Assembly: GCA_029948255.1 (NCBI GenBank)
Contig: JALIZF010001482.1
Coordinates: forward strand, 1 to 64,000
Origin: Telmatactis stephensoni
Taxonomy: Eukaryota > Cnidaria > Anthozoa > Actiniaria > Isophelliidae
Length of the DNA: 64,000 nucleotides
Reading direction: 5' to 3'
Below the pieces are notes generated by a model that worked only from the letters and a program-made list of their open reading frames with translations, did not search any database and was not told the DNA's origin. Numbering within the stretch: the stretch's first letter is position 1; each line of letters starts with the position of its first letter. Positions 51,901 to 60,453 of the stretch are shown here, piece by piece. The translations under genes were made by a program, and so were the position numbers.

Positions 51901-54900
51901 AATGGAATGAAATCAAATTGTTCAGTAATTACCTTGTATCTATGTGTATCAGATAAGTAATGTAATTTGGCACTATACAAGATTCCATACCCTTTATGGT
52001 GATGCACATACTTTGAAATGTTTGTGTTATTAGCTATTTCAAAAGCTGTTTATGCATTACTAGTTTTTGCCATCATACTTTTACTACTGAGAGTACACAA
52101 ACGACTACAATGGGAAATTGCTGAAGCAGTGTGATGTGGAGTAGTCTTACTGTTTTAAAACCATAGTACTGTTATACTAAAGGCAGTGTTACATTGTGCA
52201 ATTTTGTGTGCAACTTGTCTTGCAGTGTCATTTCAACACAAGTTTAACAATTTCAGCATGTAGCATACCCTATGTTGCTACAATCATGACACAAGTATTT
52301 GCAATCATTGCAAACAGAAGAATTTGGAAGTAATTTTCAAATGCAGTATTTTTTTTCTCAGCAGTGCAGGGTATGTTATGTTTTAGTATTGCAGGGGTTT
52401 CATTAATAGGTGGTTACCGGAGGTTTATTGCCATCTGTTTTTCCATTCACTGCCAGCTATATTTTCTAGTTATACAATATTTTAATTGTAGGACATCTGT
52501 ATTTCAGACGGCTATCTTTAGTAGTGGAACCTGCTATTGCTAATGTTAATGAAACCCCTGGTAGTGGTTTATGCCACTTGTTTGACAATGCCATTCCAAG
52601 ACAAATTGTTGACAAAATTGCACCATGTAACAACTCAGGCATGTTATTTAGGCATGTCTTTTTTCCAGAGTGTGAATAAACACATTTAATGTAATTACTC
52701 TTTCATCTTAAGACTGTGAAATTGAGTTTTGGTCTTCAAGTGATATTGAGGTTTCTTAAAACTTTACGCTGTGTCTATTTGACCGGCAGCTGGTCAATGA
52801 CCTCGAATTCCTATTTGACCGGCAGTTTTCAAATCTTCCAATACTTCCCCGAAAAAACAACAACATTTGTACACCATCTAAAGTATTCTATCTTTATTTA
52901 GGAATGGTAAGCGGTTACAACTACCATTGTAATGTTTGATTAACTCTATTTGCCTAGCTTCGGCACAGAGTACAACGACCAGGATTGAATTTTTCTAAGT
53001 GTCTTTTGGTCGCTCGTTCTACTCTGTGCCGGGGCTAGAGAAAAAGAATTAGTTGGACACTACAGCGCTAACTATGACCGCTTACCATTTCTAAATAAAG
53101 ATAGTGTAGGTGGTGTATGAATGTTTTATTTGGGGAAATATTGGAAAATTTGAAAACTGCCGGTCAAATATGAATTCGAGGACATTGACCGGCTGCTGGT
53201 CAAATAGCCACAGCGAAAACTTTAAGCTTGGTTGTGCTGAGTTTCGCTTGTCATATGACTTCATGGTGAGAAAAATAGGAATTTCAAAATAGGTTGGCAG
53301 TTTTAAAGTGAATCTAGAATCTTTGATGAAAAGTTGTTTATACCAATGCCACCAACAAATCTGTCTGGAATGGTTGGATTTTATTCTTTGCTGAAGAAGA
53401 AAATAGAAACATTCAAATGCTTGCCCTGGTCACTTGACCTTTGCTAATTATTTCAAACAGATTAATGTTGGTGTCACAGAGAGTGACCTTTGTAGACCTC
53501 TTGTAGCATGTTGGAATTCAGCTCAATCTGGGGGACAAAACAATGAATTTTAATTCTCAAGAAAGCAAAAGTATATTGTTTTGTCCCCCAGATTGAGCTG
53601 ATCTAATGTCATGTGCAATGAATCTATAGGTCCAAACATTGTTTATCCACCTAAAAACTGCCACCCATTTTGAAATTCCTATTTTTCTCACCATGAAGTC
53701 ACGTGACCACCAAAACTCAGCATGACCAAACTTATAATTTTAAGGAACCTAAATATCACTTCAGGATTAATGTATGATGTAAAATGTCATTTAGGGCTCT
53801 TGAATCTACATATTTTGATACTGGCAAATTCAAAAATGAACATACTGTAATGTTGTTTTAGTACAATTATTTGCACCTTGGTTGCTAGAGTCCAGAAACA
53901 TTATGCAAATTGTTTATTGTTCTCTACAGAAATGTTGCATGTTTGCATGATTTTTCTGTTATTCCACAACTTACCCAAATATCCTAAGATACTAATTTTT
54001 AGCAGGATTTTCAGTTTTGTGTAATATGTTTGTTTCTACAATCAGCATCCTAAGGTAATTTTAAGTTTGCCAAAAAATAGCAGTGTTACTGCTTTGAGAC
54101 ATTTGACATCTATTAAACAGTGTTCCATTCAAAGTAGTTTCCTTGTTTTTAAATACTTAAGATTTTTTGGTGTTTAAAAATATCCATATAGTCTGTACAT
54201 GGTTTGCCTGCAAGAAATACATGGGTTTTATAGGGTTTTTACAGGGTTTCGTGGGGGATTTACATGGTTTGTCTGCACGAAATACACGGGTTTCACAGGG
54301 TTTTTACATGGTTTCGTGGAGAATTTACATGGTTTGCCTGTATAAAATACATGGGTTTCACAGGGTTTTTACAGGGTTTCATGAAGGATTTACATGGTTT
54401 GTCTGCATGAAATACATGGGTCTTACAGGGATTTTACATGATTTTGTGAGGGATTTACATGGTTTGCCTGTATAAAATACATGGGTTTCACAGGGTTTTT
54501 ACAGGGTTTCATAGAGGATTTACATGGTTTGTTTGCATAATTTACATGGATTTTACTGTATTTTTACATGGTTTCTTGGAGGAATTACATGGTTTGCCTG
54601 CACAAAATACATGGGTTTAACAGAGTTTTTACAGGGTTTTCACAGGGTTTTGTGGAAGATTTACATGCTTTGTGAACCAAAAAATACATGGATTTGACAT
54701 AGTATTTACACTATTAATGATGGTTTTTACACAGTTACCATGAGTTTTACATAATTTTTACATGATATTGTTACATGGTTTTTACATGACCATTGTACTT
54801 TTACATACCCTGTAAAAGTACCATACCTATGTAAATTTCAATTTACTGTATCTTTACATGGTTTTGACATGATTTTTACATAGTGTGTAAGATATCTGAT

Positions 54901-56998
54901 TTTTCCTGTGATCTTCCGGAGAACTTTATCCAATTTTTTTGAAGCTGGAAGATTATGCTCCAGGAACAACAAATTTTGACCCATCAAACAGCTATGGAAG
55001 TGTTGATTTGCAGTTTGTTATTCGTATCTCCAGTCAAAATGTTGGAGGTAAATACGTTGTATTTGTACAATCTAACTTTCTTTTGCATATATCCTACAGC
55101 TTATGCGCGGCTATAAAACGGCATAGCAGACAAAACACTTGTTAAATTTAAATTACACTAGACCTTCTGGGAGAAATTTTGGCAAGGATATATTATCTGC
55201 TCATCAAAATGCCATCTCCACCAAAGTCCAGGGCATCATATCTCTGAGCTGCATTCACCAATTTGTGGTGCCATTTGTCTTCTTCTTCTTTTTATTTTAT
55301 TTTATTTTTTTGTTTGTTTCTTTTTTTTTACCCTAAAAGGGCTTGTATATGTTGTGGTTTAAAATGTTCTACTGGTTTAAAATTTTATAGCTGAAACCGC
55401 TGAACTAACCTAAATTCATAACTCACCTACCATACAATCCTAAACCTAACTTTACCACCGTGTGCATAATTACGCGTCCAGCAAGCTAGACTAAAGTCTC
55501 GATTGGGATTTGGTTAATAGGCTACCGGGAAGCCAGCAAAGTACAAAGTACAGACATTGTATAGAAAACTCTGCCTCTGTCTGGATTTTTGGTAGCCTAT
55601 TGACCAAATTCCCAATTGAGATTTTAGTCTGGTGGGACGCGTAGTTTTGCACACGGAGGTAAAACAACTTTCAGAAAATAAACCAGTTGAGAAATTAAAG
55701 CACAGCAATAAGCTTCATAGGCCCTTTTCAGGACCTCGTCACGTGAAACGTCATCAAAATATGAACTCTAATGACATAATGGTTGACATGTTCAGAAAGA
55801 GCATCTTTAGATTAGCAGTTTGAGCCTTTTTGGAGAAGATGTATGATTTTTGAAAGCTTTAAGTAGCCCTTTTTTGCAAGCCATGCCAATTCAGCTATAC
55901 ATTCCTTTTTAAAAAAATCAGGTTTTCAAAAACATTCTGTCCTAGCTTGGACCATTACAATCAAAAACGCTCAAAAACATAGAAAATGCTAATTTGAAGG
56001 TGCTGTTTCTAATGTCACTGTCCATTTTGTTACAATGTTCCTCTTTCAATGACAGCTCGAATTCGTCTTCAAAGTGGATCGAGTCAGTCCTCAGGCCGTC
56101 TAGAAGTCTTCCACAACAATCAATGGGGTACCGTCTGTGATGACAGTTGGGACATGCAAGATTCTCGGGTGGCGTGTCGTCAGCTTGGTTTTGAGTCTGC
56201 TGTGACATACTCCAGCCGTAATTTGGGTGCAACAGGTTCTATAATGCTTGATGAGTTTCAATGCACTGGTAACGAGAGTATGATTTATCAGTGCACACAT
56301 AATGGATGGGAGACGCATGACTGTAGTCACAGCGAAGATGTTCATTTGGAATGCAAAGGTAAATTAATATAATGTGTGCTGTGCAGTAAAAGGGAAAGCA
56401 GTAGAGAGATTAAGCATCACGTACACGGGAAACAGCAGACGGCAAAGAGGATCACGTGATCGGCTTTTTTCGCGTCTGGCGTTGCTGTTTCAACGCGAAG
56501 ATGGATCATTTTGCAATTGTCTTTGGAAGAGAAACGTCACGTCATTTTCTAAATCACAGAAAATTGTTGGAAAGTCAGTTAAAAAAATAGAGGTTGTTTT
56601 TTTTTTCTTATTTTTGCATTTACTTGGGATACCTGTTTGTTCCTATGCTCTAATACAGGCTGATGCAGTCAAGATTCCGACCCCAACCCTCTCCTTTTTC
56701 ACTCCCCAGACGCGCCGTTTTAGTGTCAGGATGTAAGGCTACAACGCGTCCATATATTCCAGCAAAAAATGTTCTCATTAAAATTCGTTGACATTTACCC
56801 CCCTTCTATCCTATTTCTCTTTAGGTCGTTAGTATATGCTAGTTCTATTAAGTTTTCTTTTTCTTATTATTGTTTCAGTGTCTGATAACTGTAATAGCAA
56901 TCCATGCATTAATGGAGGGACATGTGTTAATGCAAACGTAAATGGATACAGATGTTTCTGTGCTAATGGTTATCCTGGACGAAATTGTGAGACGGCAG
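28668..56998 (+). CDS. Secreted/surface SHFRGG-domain protein with SRCR and EGF modules (3' part beyond what is seen)
   Basis: The exons are 28668-28790, 46183-46424, 46914-47181, 54945-55047, 56056-56358 and 56879-56998. Exon 1 gives a signal peptide ([19 protein letters not shown]) and the motif [18 protein letters not shown]. The next two exons continue an ectodomain typical of cnidarian extracellular and skeletal-matrix-like proteins: [52 protein letters not shown]. Then come LEDYAPGTT...LQFVIRIS, an SRCR domain (six Cys) and an EGF module ([25 protein letters not shown]). All junctions keep phase, and SRCR and EGF are symmetrical phase-1 exons. The EGF exon ends at a GC donor (CAG|GCAAGT). 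A short segment usually found between GTIDE and LEDY was not found. No exon is recognised after 56998, so the 3' end is outside the window or the gene is truncated. Function is likely extracellular binding; the ligand is unknown. Confidence 0.78.
29611..30234. mobile_element. Foldback element, arms of about 290 bp
   Basis: The left arm (for example GGCATTTTGGGGTAGAGGCT and CCGAATATGACTGTTACCAA) is mirrored by the right arm (TTGGTAACAGTCATATTCGG ... AGCTTCTACCCCAAAATGCC). A short centre lies near 29880-29990. It sits in intron 1 of the SHFRGG gene. No ORF. Confidence 0.85.
30371..30735. repeat. (ACCAG)n satellite, about 73 near-perfect copies
   Basis: An uninterrupted 5-bp repeat of 365 bp, flanked by GA-rich (GAAGA) tracts at 30300-30370 and 30750-30910. 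It opens frames on both strands (DQTRP / VWSGL) that are repeat artefacts. Perfect homogeneity suggests recent expansion. Confidence 0.97.
30736..30912. repeat. (GAAGA)n-type purine tract
   Basis: AGAGAAGAGAAGAG repeated with interruptions, directly following the ACCAG satellite. No coding evidence. Confidence 0.85.
31087..31250 (-). CDS. Fragment resembling a homeodomain-like helix-turn-helix exon
   Basis: On the minus strand the frame reads ...[20 protein letters not shown] then [21 protein letters not shown] and meets a good donor (ATG|GTACGT at 31086). The spacing of Leu/Phe and the basic patch suggest a homeodomain-like fold. No acceptor or neighbouring exon is clear. It lies antisense in an intron of the SHFRGG gene and may be part of a mobile or retrocopied gene. 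Confidence 0.35.
31385..34062 (-). mobile_element. 5'-truncated CR1/L2-type LINE
   Basis: Minus-strand pieces in order: end of an endonuclease domain ([13 protein letters not shown], about 33702-34012); a linker ([20 protein letters not shown]); reverse transcriptase (33553-32798: [63 protein letters not shown]); then after a SINE insertion the second half (32500-31485: LYADDTQLY catalytic box, LGVIF-like core, C-terminal AARLI...[14 protein letters not shown]...[12 protein letters not shown]). The 3' end has an ATA/ATT-rich tail at 31395-31425. One frameshift lies between the endonuclease and RT parts. Inactive. Confidence 0.88.
32503..32797 (-). mobile_element. tRNA-derived SINE nested in the LINE
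   Basis: The minus-strand head is GGAGGCAGCATGGCCGAGTG then GTCAGAGCGTTGG, with box A (TGGCCGAGTGG) and box B (GGTTCGATTCC). The body includes GAAAAGCCCTGTTGAGGGAG and the tail is (TATG)n. It splits the RT frame after [19 protein letters not shown] 4-bp AATA occurs at both edges; any longer duplication has decayed. Not a working tRNA gene because the acceptor stem is not paired. Confidence 0.85.
34063..35335. other. Intron sequence without recognised feature
   Basis: Between the LINE and the hairpin at 35336. The short open frame at 34813-35007 (+) has no motif or splice context. Nothing else is supported. Confidence 0.45.
35336..35507. repeat. Hairpin MITE
   Basis: AATAAACCCCTTCTGGC...ATTGAAGGATAATGTCCTCG with GAGATGGTCC pairs with GGACCATCTCTAATCCTCGG and ACATTATCCTTCGAT...GCCAGAAGGGGTTTACT. 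Arms of about 75 nt. Confidence 0.8.
35604..36267 (-). repeat. 3' LTR of the Ty3/gypsy element
   Basis: 664 bp, TG...CA ends, with a GCGCGCGC tract near 36210. It matches the other LTR except for one visible base. Confidence 0.95.
36324..40498 (-). pseudogene. pol: gypsy pol: protease, RT, RNase H, integrase (broken)
   Basis: The protease frame (40498-39911) has [13 protein letters not shown]. It is in the -1 frame relative to gag, overlaps its end, and stops at TAA 39911-39913. The same frame resumes at once (39886-39068) with the RT start: [52 protein letters not shown] deletion of roughly 60 nt at about 39095-39100 then removes the stretch between motif A and MPFGLTNAP and shifts the frame. 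The rest (39083-36324) is open for 919 residues: YLDDVIIYS, RNase H ([25 protein letters not shown]), integrase zinc finger (HDQIGHQG ... CERCNLAK) and core D,D,E ([20 protein letters not shown]). One stop and one deletion make pol non-functional here. Confidence 0.92.
40405..41391 (-). CDS. gag: gypsy gag with CCHC zinc knuckle
   Basis: 328 codons, intact. An N-terminal coiled coil ([20 protein letters not shown]) is followed by a gag-like core ([38 protein letters not shown]), basic and Ser/Thr-rich linkers, and one CCHC knuckle [14 protein letters not shown] near the end. It starts 121 nt inside the 5' LTR. It overlaps the protease frame by 94 nt, consistent with -1 frameshifting. Confidence 0.9.
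   Translation of the reverse strand: MAEVQELRDLVEKLQSELGSLKDSQDGEQFAKQYVVYKQERKVKKFNGKAVNDTSFYEKVEEFIAETNAIFETRKMTTPEKVEFILTHLEGPAREEIRLYPKTDQNDPKKLLEILKKEFGEKHSLPELFKIFYNRKQKDEESLREYSHALSSLFDRIVQKSPSASDRPSDITVRDQFVDNVKDHLLRKELKKLVRNNPLVSFLDVREEALKWSEEEVTTKTANRREASTRTRSDNDVACKVVSASGTSELKEIQGVLSRQQKLIEDLVKTVKTLEGKNKASKEWKCYSCNEPGHIARNCPVKKSQSQNPPQTGGDKSSGPSNRDPPQH
41513..42176 (-). repeat. 5' LTR of the Ty3/gypsy element
   Basis: 664 bp. On the minus strand it begins TGTGGCGAGTTAG and ends GGTCACA, directly followed by the primer-site region. The U3 part has a TATA-like TTTTATAGCGCGCGCG near 42120. Confidence 0.95.
42308..42448. repeat. Small inverted-repeat element
   Basis: TTTGTCAGGGGGGTGGGCAT ... 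CTTGGGAGATG is mirrored by CATCTCCCAAGGCACTCCCC TGACAAA. No coding capacity. Confidence 0.6.
42514..42657. mobile_element. MITE, family 'TAGAGTG...CACTCTA', copy 2
   Basis: TAGAGTGCTTACAATATATC then CGTGAAAAA is inverted at the right (TTTTTCACGTTATATTGTAA GCACTCTA). Related to the element at 20078-20222 in ends and interior (CTAAATAG). Confidence 0.75.
43051..43142. repeat. Short hairpin
   Basis: ACATACGCAGACTCAG is mirrored by CTGAGTCTGCGTATGT over a 60-nt loop. It produces a palindromic protein shadow on the minus strand and nothing coding. Confidence 0.6.
43246..44682. repeat. Dispersed repeat 'CTAGACGCACACGTGCG', copy 1, with internal tandem duplication
   Basis: Starts CTAGACGCACACGTGCGTTC ACTCGTGCCC and ends CCGGCCTATGACCTGGGCAC GAGTAA. 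An inverted copy lies at 48842-50627. Copy 1 has an extra tandem duplication of about 380 bp (43435-43660 matches 43815-44040, for example GTGTTTGCCTTTGTCCTTCT). No ORF with motifs. Probably a non-autonomous mobile element. Confidence 0.75.
44877..45520. mobile_element. 644-bp MITE with 70-bp inverted ends and 10-bp target duplication
   Basis: CTGTAAGCTC is present at 44867-44876 and 45521-45530. The ends CAATCTCGTACCCAGAGCC and (inverted) CATATCTCGTACCCAGAGTC continue through GACCGAGAAACGA..GGCTCTGGCCAAT. No transposase. Duplication length fits a MULE-like or hAT-like mover. Confidence 0.85.
45938..46012. repeat. (CAGA)n and (AAC)n microsatellites
   Basis: CAGACAGACAGA over about 35 bp, followed by AACAACAACAACAACAAC. 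In the long intron before exon 46183. Confidence 0.9.
47280..47600. repeat. ACCTTTTAGGG module region
   Basis: GGTACCTTTTAGGGTG, AGTACCTTTTAGGGAC and GGTACCATTTAGGGGC recur, as in the element at 24096-24354. Its ends are less clear here (a C-rich GTTCCCCCCGGGACC at the right). Probably an older member of that family. Confidence 0.5.
47690..47960. repeat. Left CATGTAAA subterminal array
   Basis: About ten ACCATGTAAA / TTTACATGG motifs in both orientations within 270 bp, next to the inverted end. Clustered subterminal motifs of this kind are often transposase-binding sites (inference). Confidence 0.7.
48730..48831 (+). CDS. Possible small first exon, unknown
   Basis: ATG at 48730 opens [33 protein letters not shown] and meets a good donor (GTTG|GTAAGT at 48830). 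The next sequence is the dispersed repeat, and no partner exon was found. It might be the remains of the element's own gene. Not recognised. Confidence 0.25.
48842..50627. repeat. Dispersed repeat 'CTAGACGCACACGTGCG', copy 2 (inverted)
   Basis: Starts TTACTCGTGCCCAGGCC...CCGGGAACGAGTTATAAACT and ends GGCACGAGTGAACGCACGTG TGCGTCTAG, the inverse of copy 1 (43246-44682). A poly(T) run lies at 48895-48919. A third end piece is at about 51208-51243. The open frame 49156-49605 lies inside and shows no motif. Confidence 0.75.
50628..52733. other. Interior of the 7.26 kb element, no gene recognised
   Basis: AT-rich sequence with a repeat-end piece at 51208-51243. A sequence at 51869 (TTTCAG|GTTGAC...) looks like an acceptor, but its frame closes quickly and has no known motif. 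Confidence 0.45.
52734..53766. mobile_element. Compound foldback element
   Basis: Outer arms CTTCAAGTGATATTGAGG / CCTAAATATCACTTCAGG. Inside is a large palindrome (52760-52920 with 53080-53230: TTTGACCGGCAGCTGGTCAA, GAATGGTAAGCGG), then a second palindrome (53240-53310 with 53650-53725: CCATGAAG...CTATTTTTCTCACC) around a hairpin at 53520-53600 (CAGCTCAATCTGGGGGACAA). At least three nested inverted repeats. Confidence 0.75.
54180..54900. repeat. Right TTTACATGG subterminal array
   Basis: A tandem unit of about 60 nt (GATTTACATGGTTTGCCTGC ... ACATGGGTTTCACAGGGTTT) repeated about nine times, then scattered TTTTACATG motifs up to the inverted end. It creates a repetitive open frame (54167-54475) that is not a gene. 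Confidence 0.8.
55805..56745 (+). repeat. Segmental duplication (copy 2) covering an SRCR exon and introns
   Basis: Matches 20935-22115 in introns and exon. Internal differences include loss of part of the downstream intron and replacement around 56405-56500. Confidence 0.85.
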
Positions 56999-56999
56999 G

Positions 57000-57589
57000 C
57001 AAGTAGAATGTCTAAACCCGGGGTTTATTTCATCATTTTGCTGAGTTTCAATAACTCATCTCAGAAACAAAAAGTTAAGACATGGTAGCCATATTTGATA
57101 AACGGAGAATAGATGCTACTGAGAAATCTTTTCTTGAAGTTGTTCCCAGGTGGCTGCCGTAACTCACCAAGCACTAATGTGCAAAATTTAATACTTTTTA
57201 GCCAAAACTAAAGTATCTTGATTTTCACATGATCGCCACGATCGCAAAAAAAATGTGTTCAGCGATCATATGAGAACCACACTTGCTAGCGATTGCAATC
57301 ACAGAGATAGATATCAGTCTTCCATCTCGAATCGTTTTCAGATGATATCGCTGATCACCGAATTAAAAGTAAATGAATATATAAACGATTGATTTTTATT
57401 AAAAACAACAACAAAATAAATCCCTGAACTGTTCTTTCTTCAACTTTTTTAACTTAGGGATTGGATCAGTGTCAGCTTTCTTCTTAAAAATTTGATTTTC
57501 AGTAAGGTTTTATAATGAGTTAAAAGCGAAAACAAAATATGGCAATTTAAATAGTAACATTAGAAAAACCCTGTGTAGAATACTCATTT
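57000..57589. other. Intron or 3' flank of the SHFRGG gene, nothing recognised
   Basis: Follows the GC donor at 56999. No further exon with EGF, SRCR or ZP motifs is visible. Confidence 0.4.
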
Positions 57590-58888
57590 TTTACCACAAC
57601 TTGTAATATTCTCGCTTTCTGATTGGTCGAGAACCGTGGTAAATAGGAGTACATACCATAGATCTGATGGCGTCATCTGTCACGCAAAGCAGCAAAGTCA
57701 AACTTTTTGAAGCCGTTTTTTTGAAAAAAGCAGACAATATTTTTCATTTTTGATTAAGTAGAATGACTATACACTGAAAATCGAAAGTTTAATTGTTTTA
57801 GTCAAAAAAAGAATCGGTAACATTAACAGAGCCAGATGAAAATTTACAAAATTTCGCGCGACGTTCGGCATACACAGAGATGTTGGTGTTGAAACAACTC
57901 CCAAAAATGCCACTTTTACTAGGTACGTTTCATTTCTTGCAAACTTTAGGTAAGCGATATTACGTTAACTGTCAAACCAGTCACCAACATTTACAAACTA
58001 TTAAGTTTAATTTGACTGTTTTGTCATTCTTGTCAAAGTTAAACTGATAAATTGCAGGAGTTTTCTCTTTTTTACTTGAAACGTCACGGATAATTACAAT
58101 AACAGTTGACAAAACTCTTTTTTTGTAAAGAAAAATGACTTTTTTCATTCAAAAAAGGCTAAAAACAAAACATTGTTAAAGACTTTAAAATGTACACTCA
58201 CCATCGGTCTGATAAAATCGCCACGCCGGCTTTTCACACGGCCGGCAGTGTTTTGCCTCTGATAAACCACAAGAAAAGAGCAATCTCCTAGATCTTGCAC
58301 AAATAAAACATTATTTTTAGGTCTCGAATCGAGTATCTTTTAGCATTACTAATCAAAAACTTTACAAAACATTACGAGGAAAAGTAAAACTTACAGTTTT
58401 CAAAGCGACGAAGGTGACCAAAACTCTCAAAAGTGGATTCCATCAAAACAGCCACGAAGCTAGTTGTAATATTGACTCATGATATGTACTACATCAGAGT
58501 ACTTGTTTTCCAGAAAGTGTTTGACAGTATTCATAAAGAAGGGTCTCAAAATAATTGTAAAACTTTGCAAAATTCTGGCAGCTTTGTCAGACTGACAGGA
58601 CTCCATCTCCGCACAGCTGTGATTTCAGTCACGTTTTGGTCATGTCACGAAATGCAGTCACGTATTAAATTCAAATGCTGTTTTTTGTAGTAAAAAACAA
58701 ATTTACGATGGAAAGCCATGGTATGTACTCTTATTCACCACGATATTACGTCAACACATGTACATGGTCAAAATTTGTTATGGACTCACTCAGCTACGCC
58801 TCGTGAATCCATAACATTTTGACCATGTGTGACGTAATATTGTGGTGAATATGAGTACATACCACGGCTTTCCATCGTAAATTTGTTA
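57590..58888. mobile_element. Foldback element family with GGTATGTACTC motif
   Basis: AATAGGAGTACATACCAT near 57650 is inverted as ATGGTATGTACTCTTATT near 58713, and again direct as GAGTACATACCACGGC near 58848. A 200-bp palindrome (58688-58888, around CAAATTTACGATGGAAAGCC / GGCTTTCCATCGTAAATTTG) forms the right end. The open frame 58433-58690 has no motif. Confidence 0.65.
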
Positions 58889-59640
58889 AATCTCATTAAA
58901 TATTCGCATAATTAATTTGTATATAAATAGACACGCACCATAAATAAAGTTAGCCTTATTAGTTGTATCTGATGGATGACAGATCACTACATTTTGGAGA
59001 CGAGGATTTCAAGAGAATTGACGAAGAAATTCTAACCTAGAAGATTTAGAAGACCCAAGGCGACTAGAAAAAAAAATTATAAGAAGAAATCAGAGGAAAA
59101 ATTCATCGAAAATGTGATTTAAAGATGTCAGAAGAAGCCGGAGCCAGAGAAATTAGAGTATTTACCGCTTCGAAGACGCTCAAAATCGAAAAATTCAAGA
59201 TTCCAGAGAATAGAATTGAACTTGGCAGAGTTTGGGAAGAGTGGATAGAGGATTTTGAGGAAGAGACCGCTTATCTCGGAATAAAAGACGTAGAAGACAA
59301 AGTAAGCGCTTTGAAAATTTATGGTGGACAGGAGATTAAAAAACTTGTTCGTAATTTCCTGACATTACAGAAGAAGAAGGGGATGATGACTACACAAAGT
59401 TGAAAAGAAAGTTAGATACTTATTTCATACCCAAGAAGAACAAACACCATGCTAGATATATATTCAGTAAAGAAAGAATGACGCCCGGTGAAAGCATTGT
59501 GGGATATATATATACGCAGCTAGAGTGAGGGAGAAAGCGAAGGAATGTGAATTTGGCGCGGTATTTGACGATAGAATACTTGAACATTTGATCCAAACAG
59601 TTAAAAACGAAGATTTAGTCAAGGAATCGATCAGAAAAGG

Positions 59641-60453
59641 ATGGAATCTAGAGAAGTTTATCGAGGAGGCAAGTCAGCGAGAGAATTAAAAGAACAAGTT
59701 AGAGATATGAAGGACGAGCACAAGATTGCAAAAGTTCATCGACAAGGACAGACACGACAACGGTTCTGGAAGGACGGAAAACCCAAACACCAACAAAGAC
59801 ATAATAACCAGCATCATCATAACCAACAAGAAAAAAGGCAACTAAACAAGCCACAAAGCACATCAGTAGCTTACAAGTACTGTGGAACCACTGGAACGCA
59901 CAAACCTGGACAAAACTGTCCGGCATATGGGAAGCAATGTTTGAAATGTGGGAAATACAGCCATTTTGCAAGATGTTGTAACAGCAACCAGGATCAAAGT
60001 CGTGACGAGAAAAGACAAGGACATCCAAAAGATTCAACAAAGAAGAAACCTTACCGACATGTGAAGAAAGCAACACAAGATGATGAAACATCAGATAGTG
60101 ATTCAGATGATGATTTCCTTCAATTAGCAGCTAGACATGTGGATCACCGAGCTAAAACTGTACGATCAGCCAAGTCTTTGAAGAACACTGTACCTATACG
60201 TATAGCAGACATTGACGCACATATGGAACCAGATAGTGGAGCAAGTGTAAACATTATGGATGAATACCAGTTTAGAGCACTTAAACACAGATCAGAGGAA
60301 ATTCAAGAACTTGTCCAATCAACAGTTAAAACATTGCACAGTGAGCTTGATGTGAAAGGTGAATTCCCAGTCACACTACGAAACAACAACCGAGGAATAA
60401 AGACAAAGTTCATCGTAATCAAAGATAAAATGGACTCTCCACCACTTCTTTGA
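59641..60453 (+). pseudogene. gypsy gag C-terminus and protease fragment
   Basis: 270 codons. A charged N-part, a zinc-knuckle region CGTTGTHKPGQNCPAYGKQC LKCGKYSHFARCC, a Ser/Asp-rich linker (TSDSDSDDDF) and an aspartic protease start PDSGASVNIM. It stops at 60451 where related elements continue into RT. Confidence 0.75.

Larger units (their letters stand above)
47652..54910. mobile_element. 7.26 kb element with 47-bp perfect inverted ends and CATGTAAA arrays
   Basis: The left end CACAGGAAAAATCAGATATC ... CATGTCAA is repeated exactly (47 nt) as the inverse of the right end. ATC flanks both sides (47649-47651 and 54911-54913), a possible 3-bp target duplication. Subterminal arrays of CCATGTAAA or TTTACATGG lie at 47690-47960 and 54180-54900. 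The inside carries a dispersed repeat (48842-50627) and a foldback element (52734-53766). No transposase motif was found, so it is a decayed or non-autonomous element. The superfamily is not assigned. Its right end lies 34 nt before exon 54945 of the SHFRGG gene. Confidence 0.8.

Noticed and set aside
51869..51954. Possible exon after TTTCAG
   Set aside because: Reads [13 protein letters not shown]... then stops; does not continue the ectodomain and has no good donor.
54167..54475. 102-codon repetitive open frame
   Set aside because: Follows the tandem array of the large element; no gene evidence.
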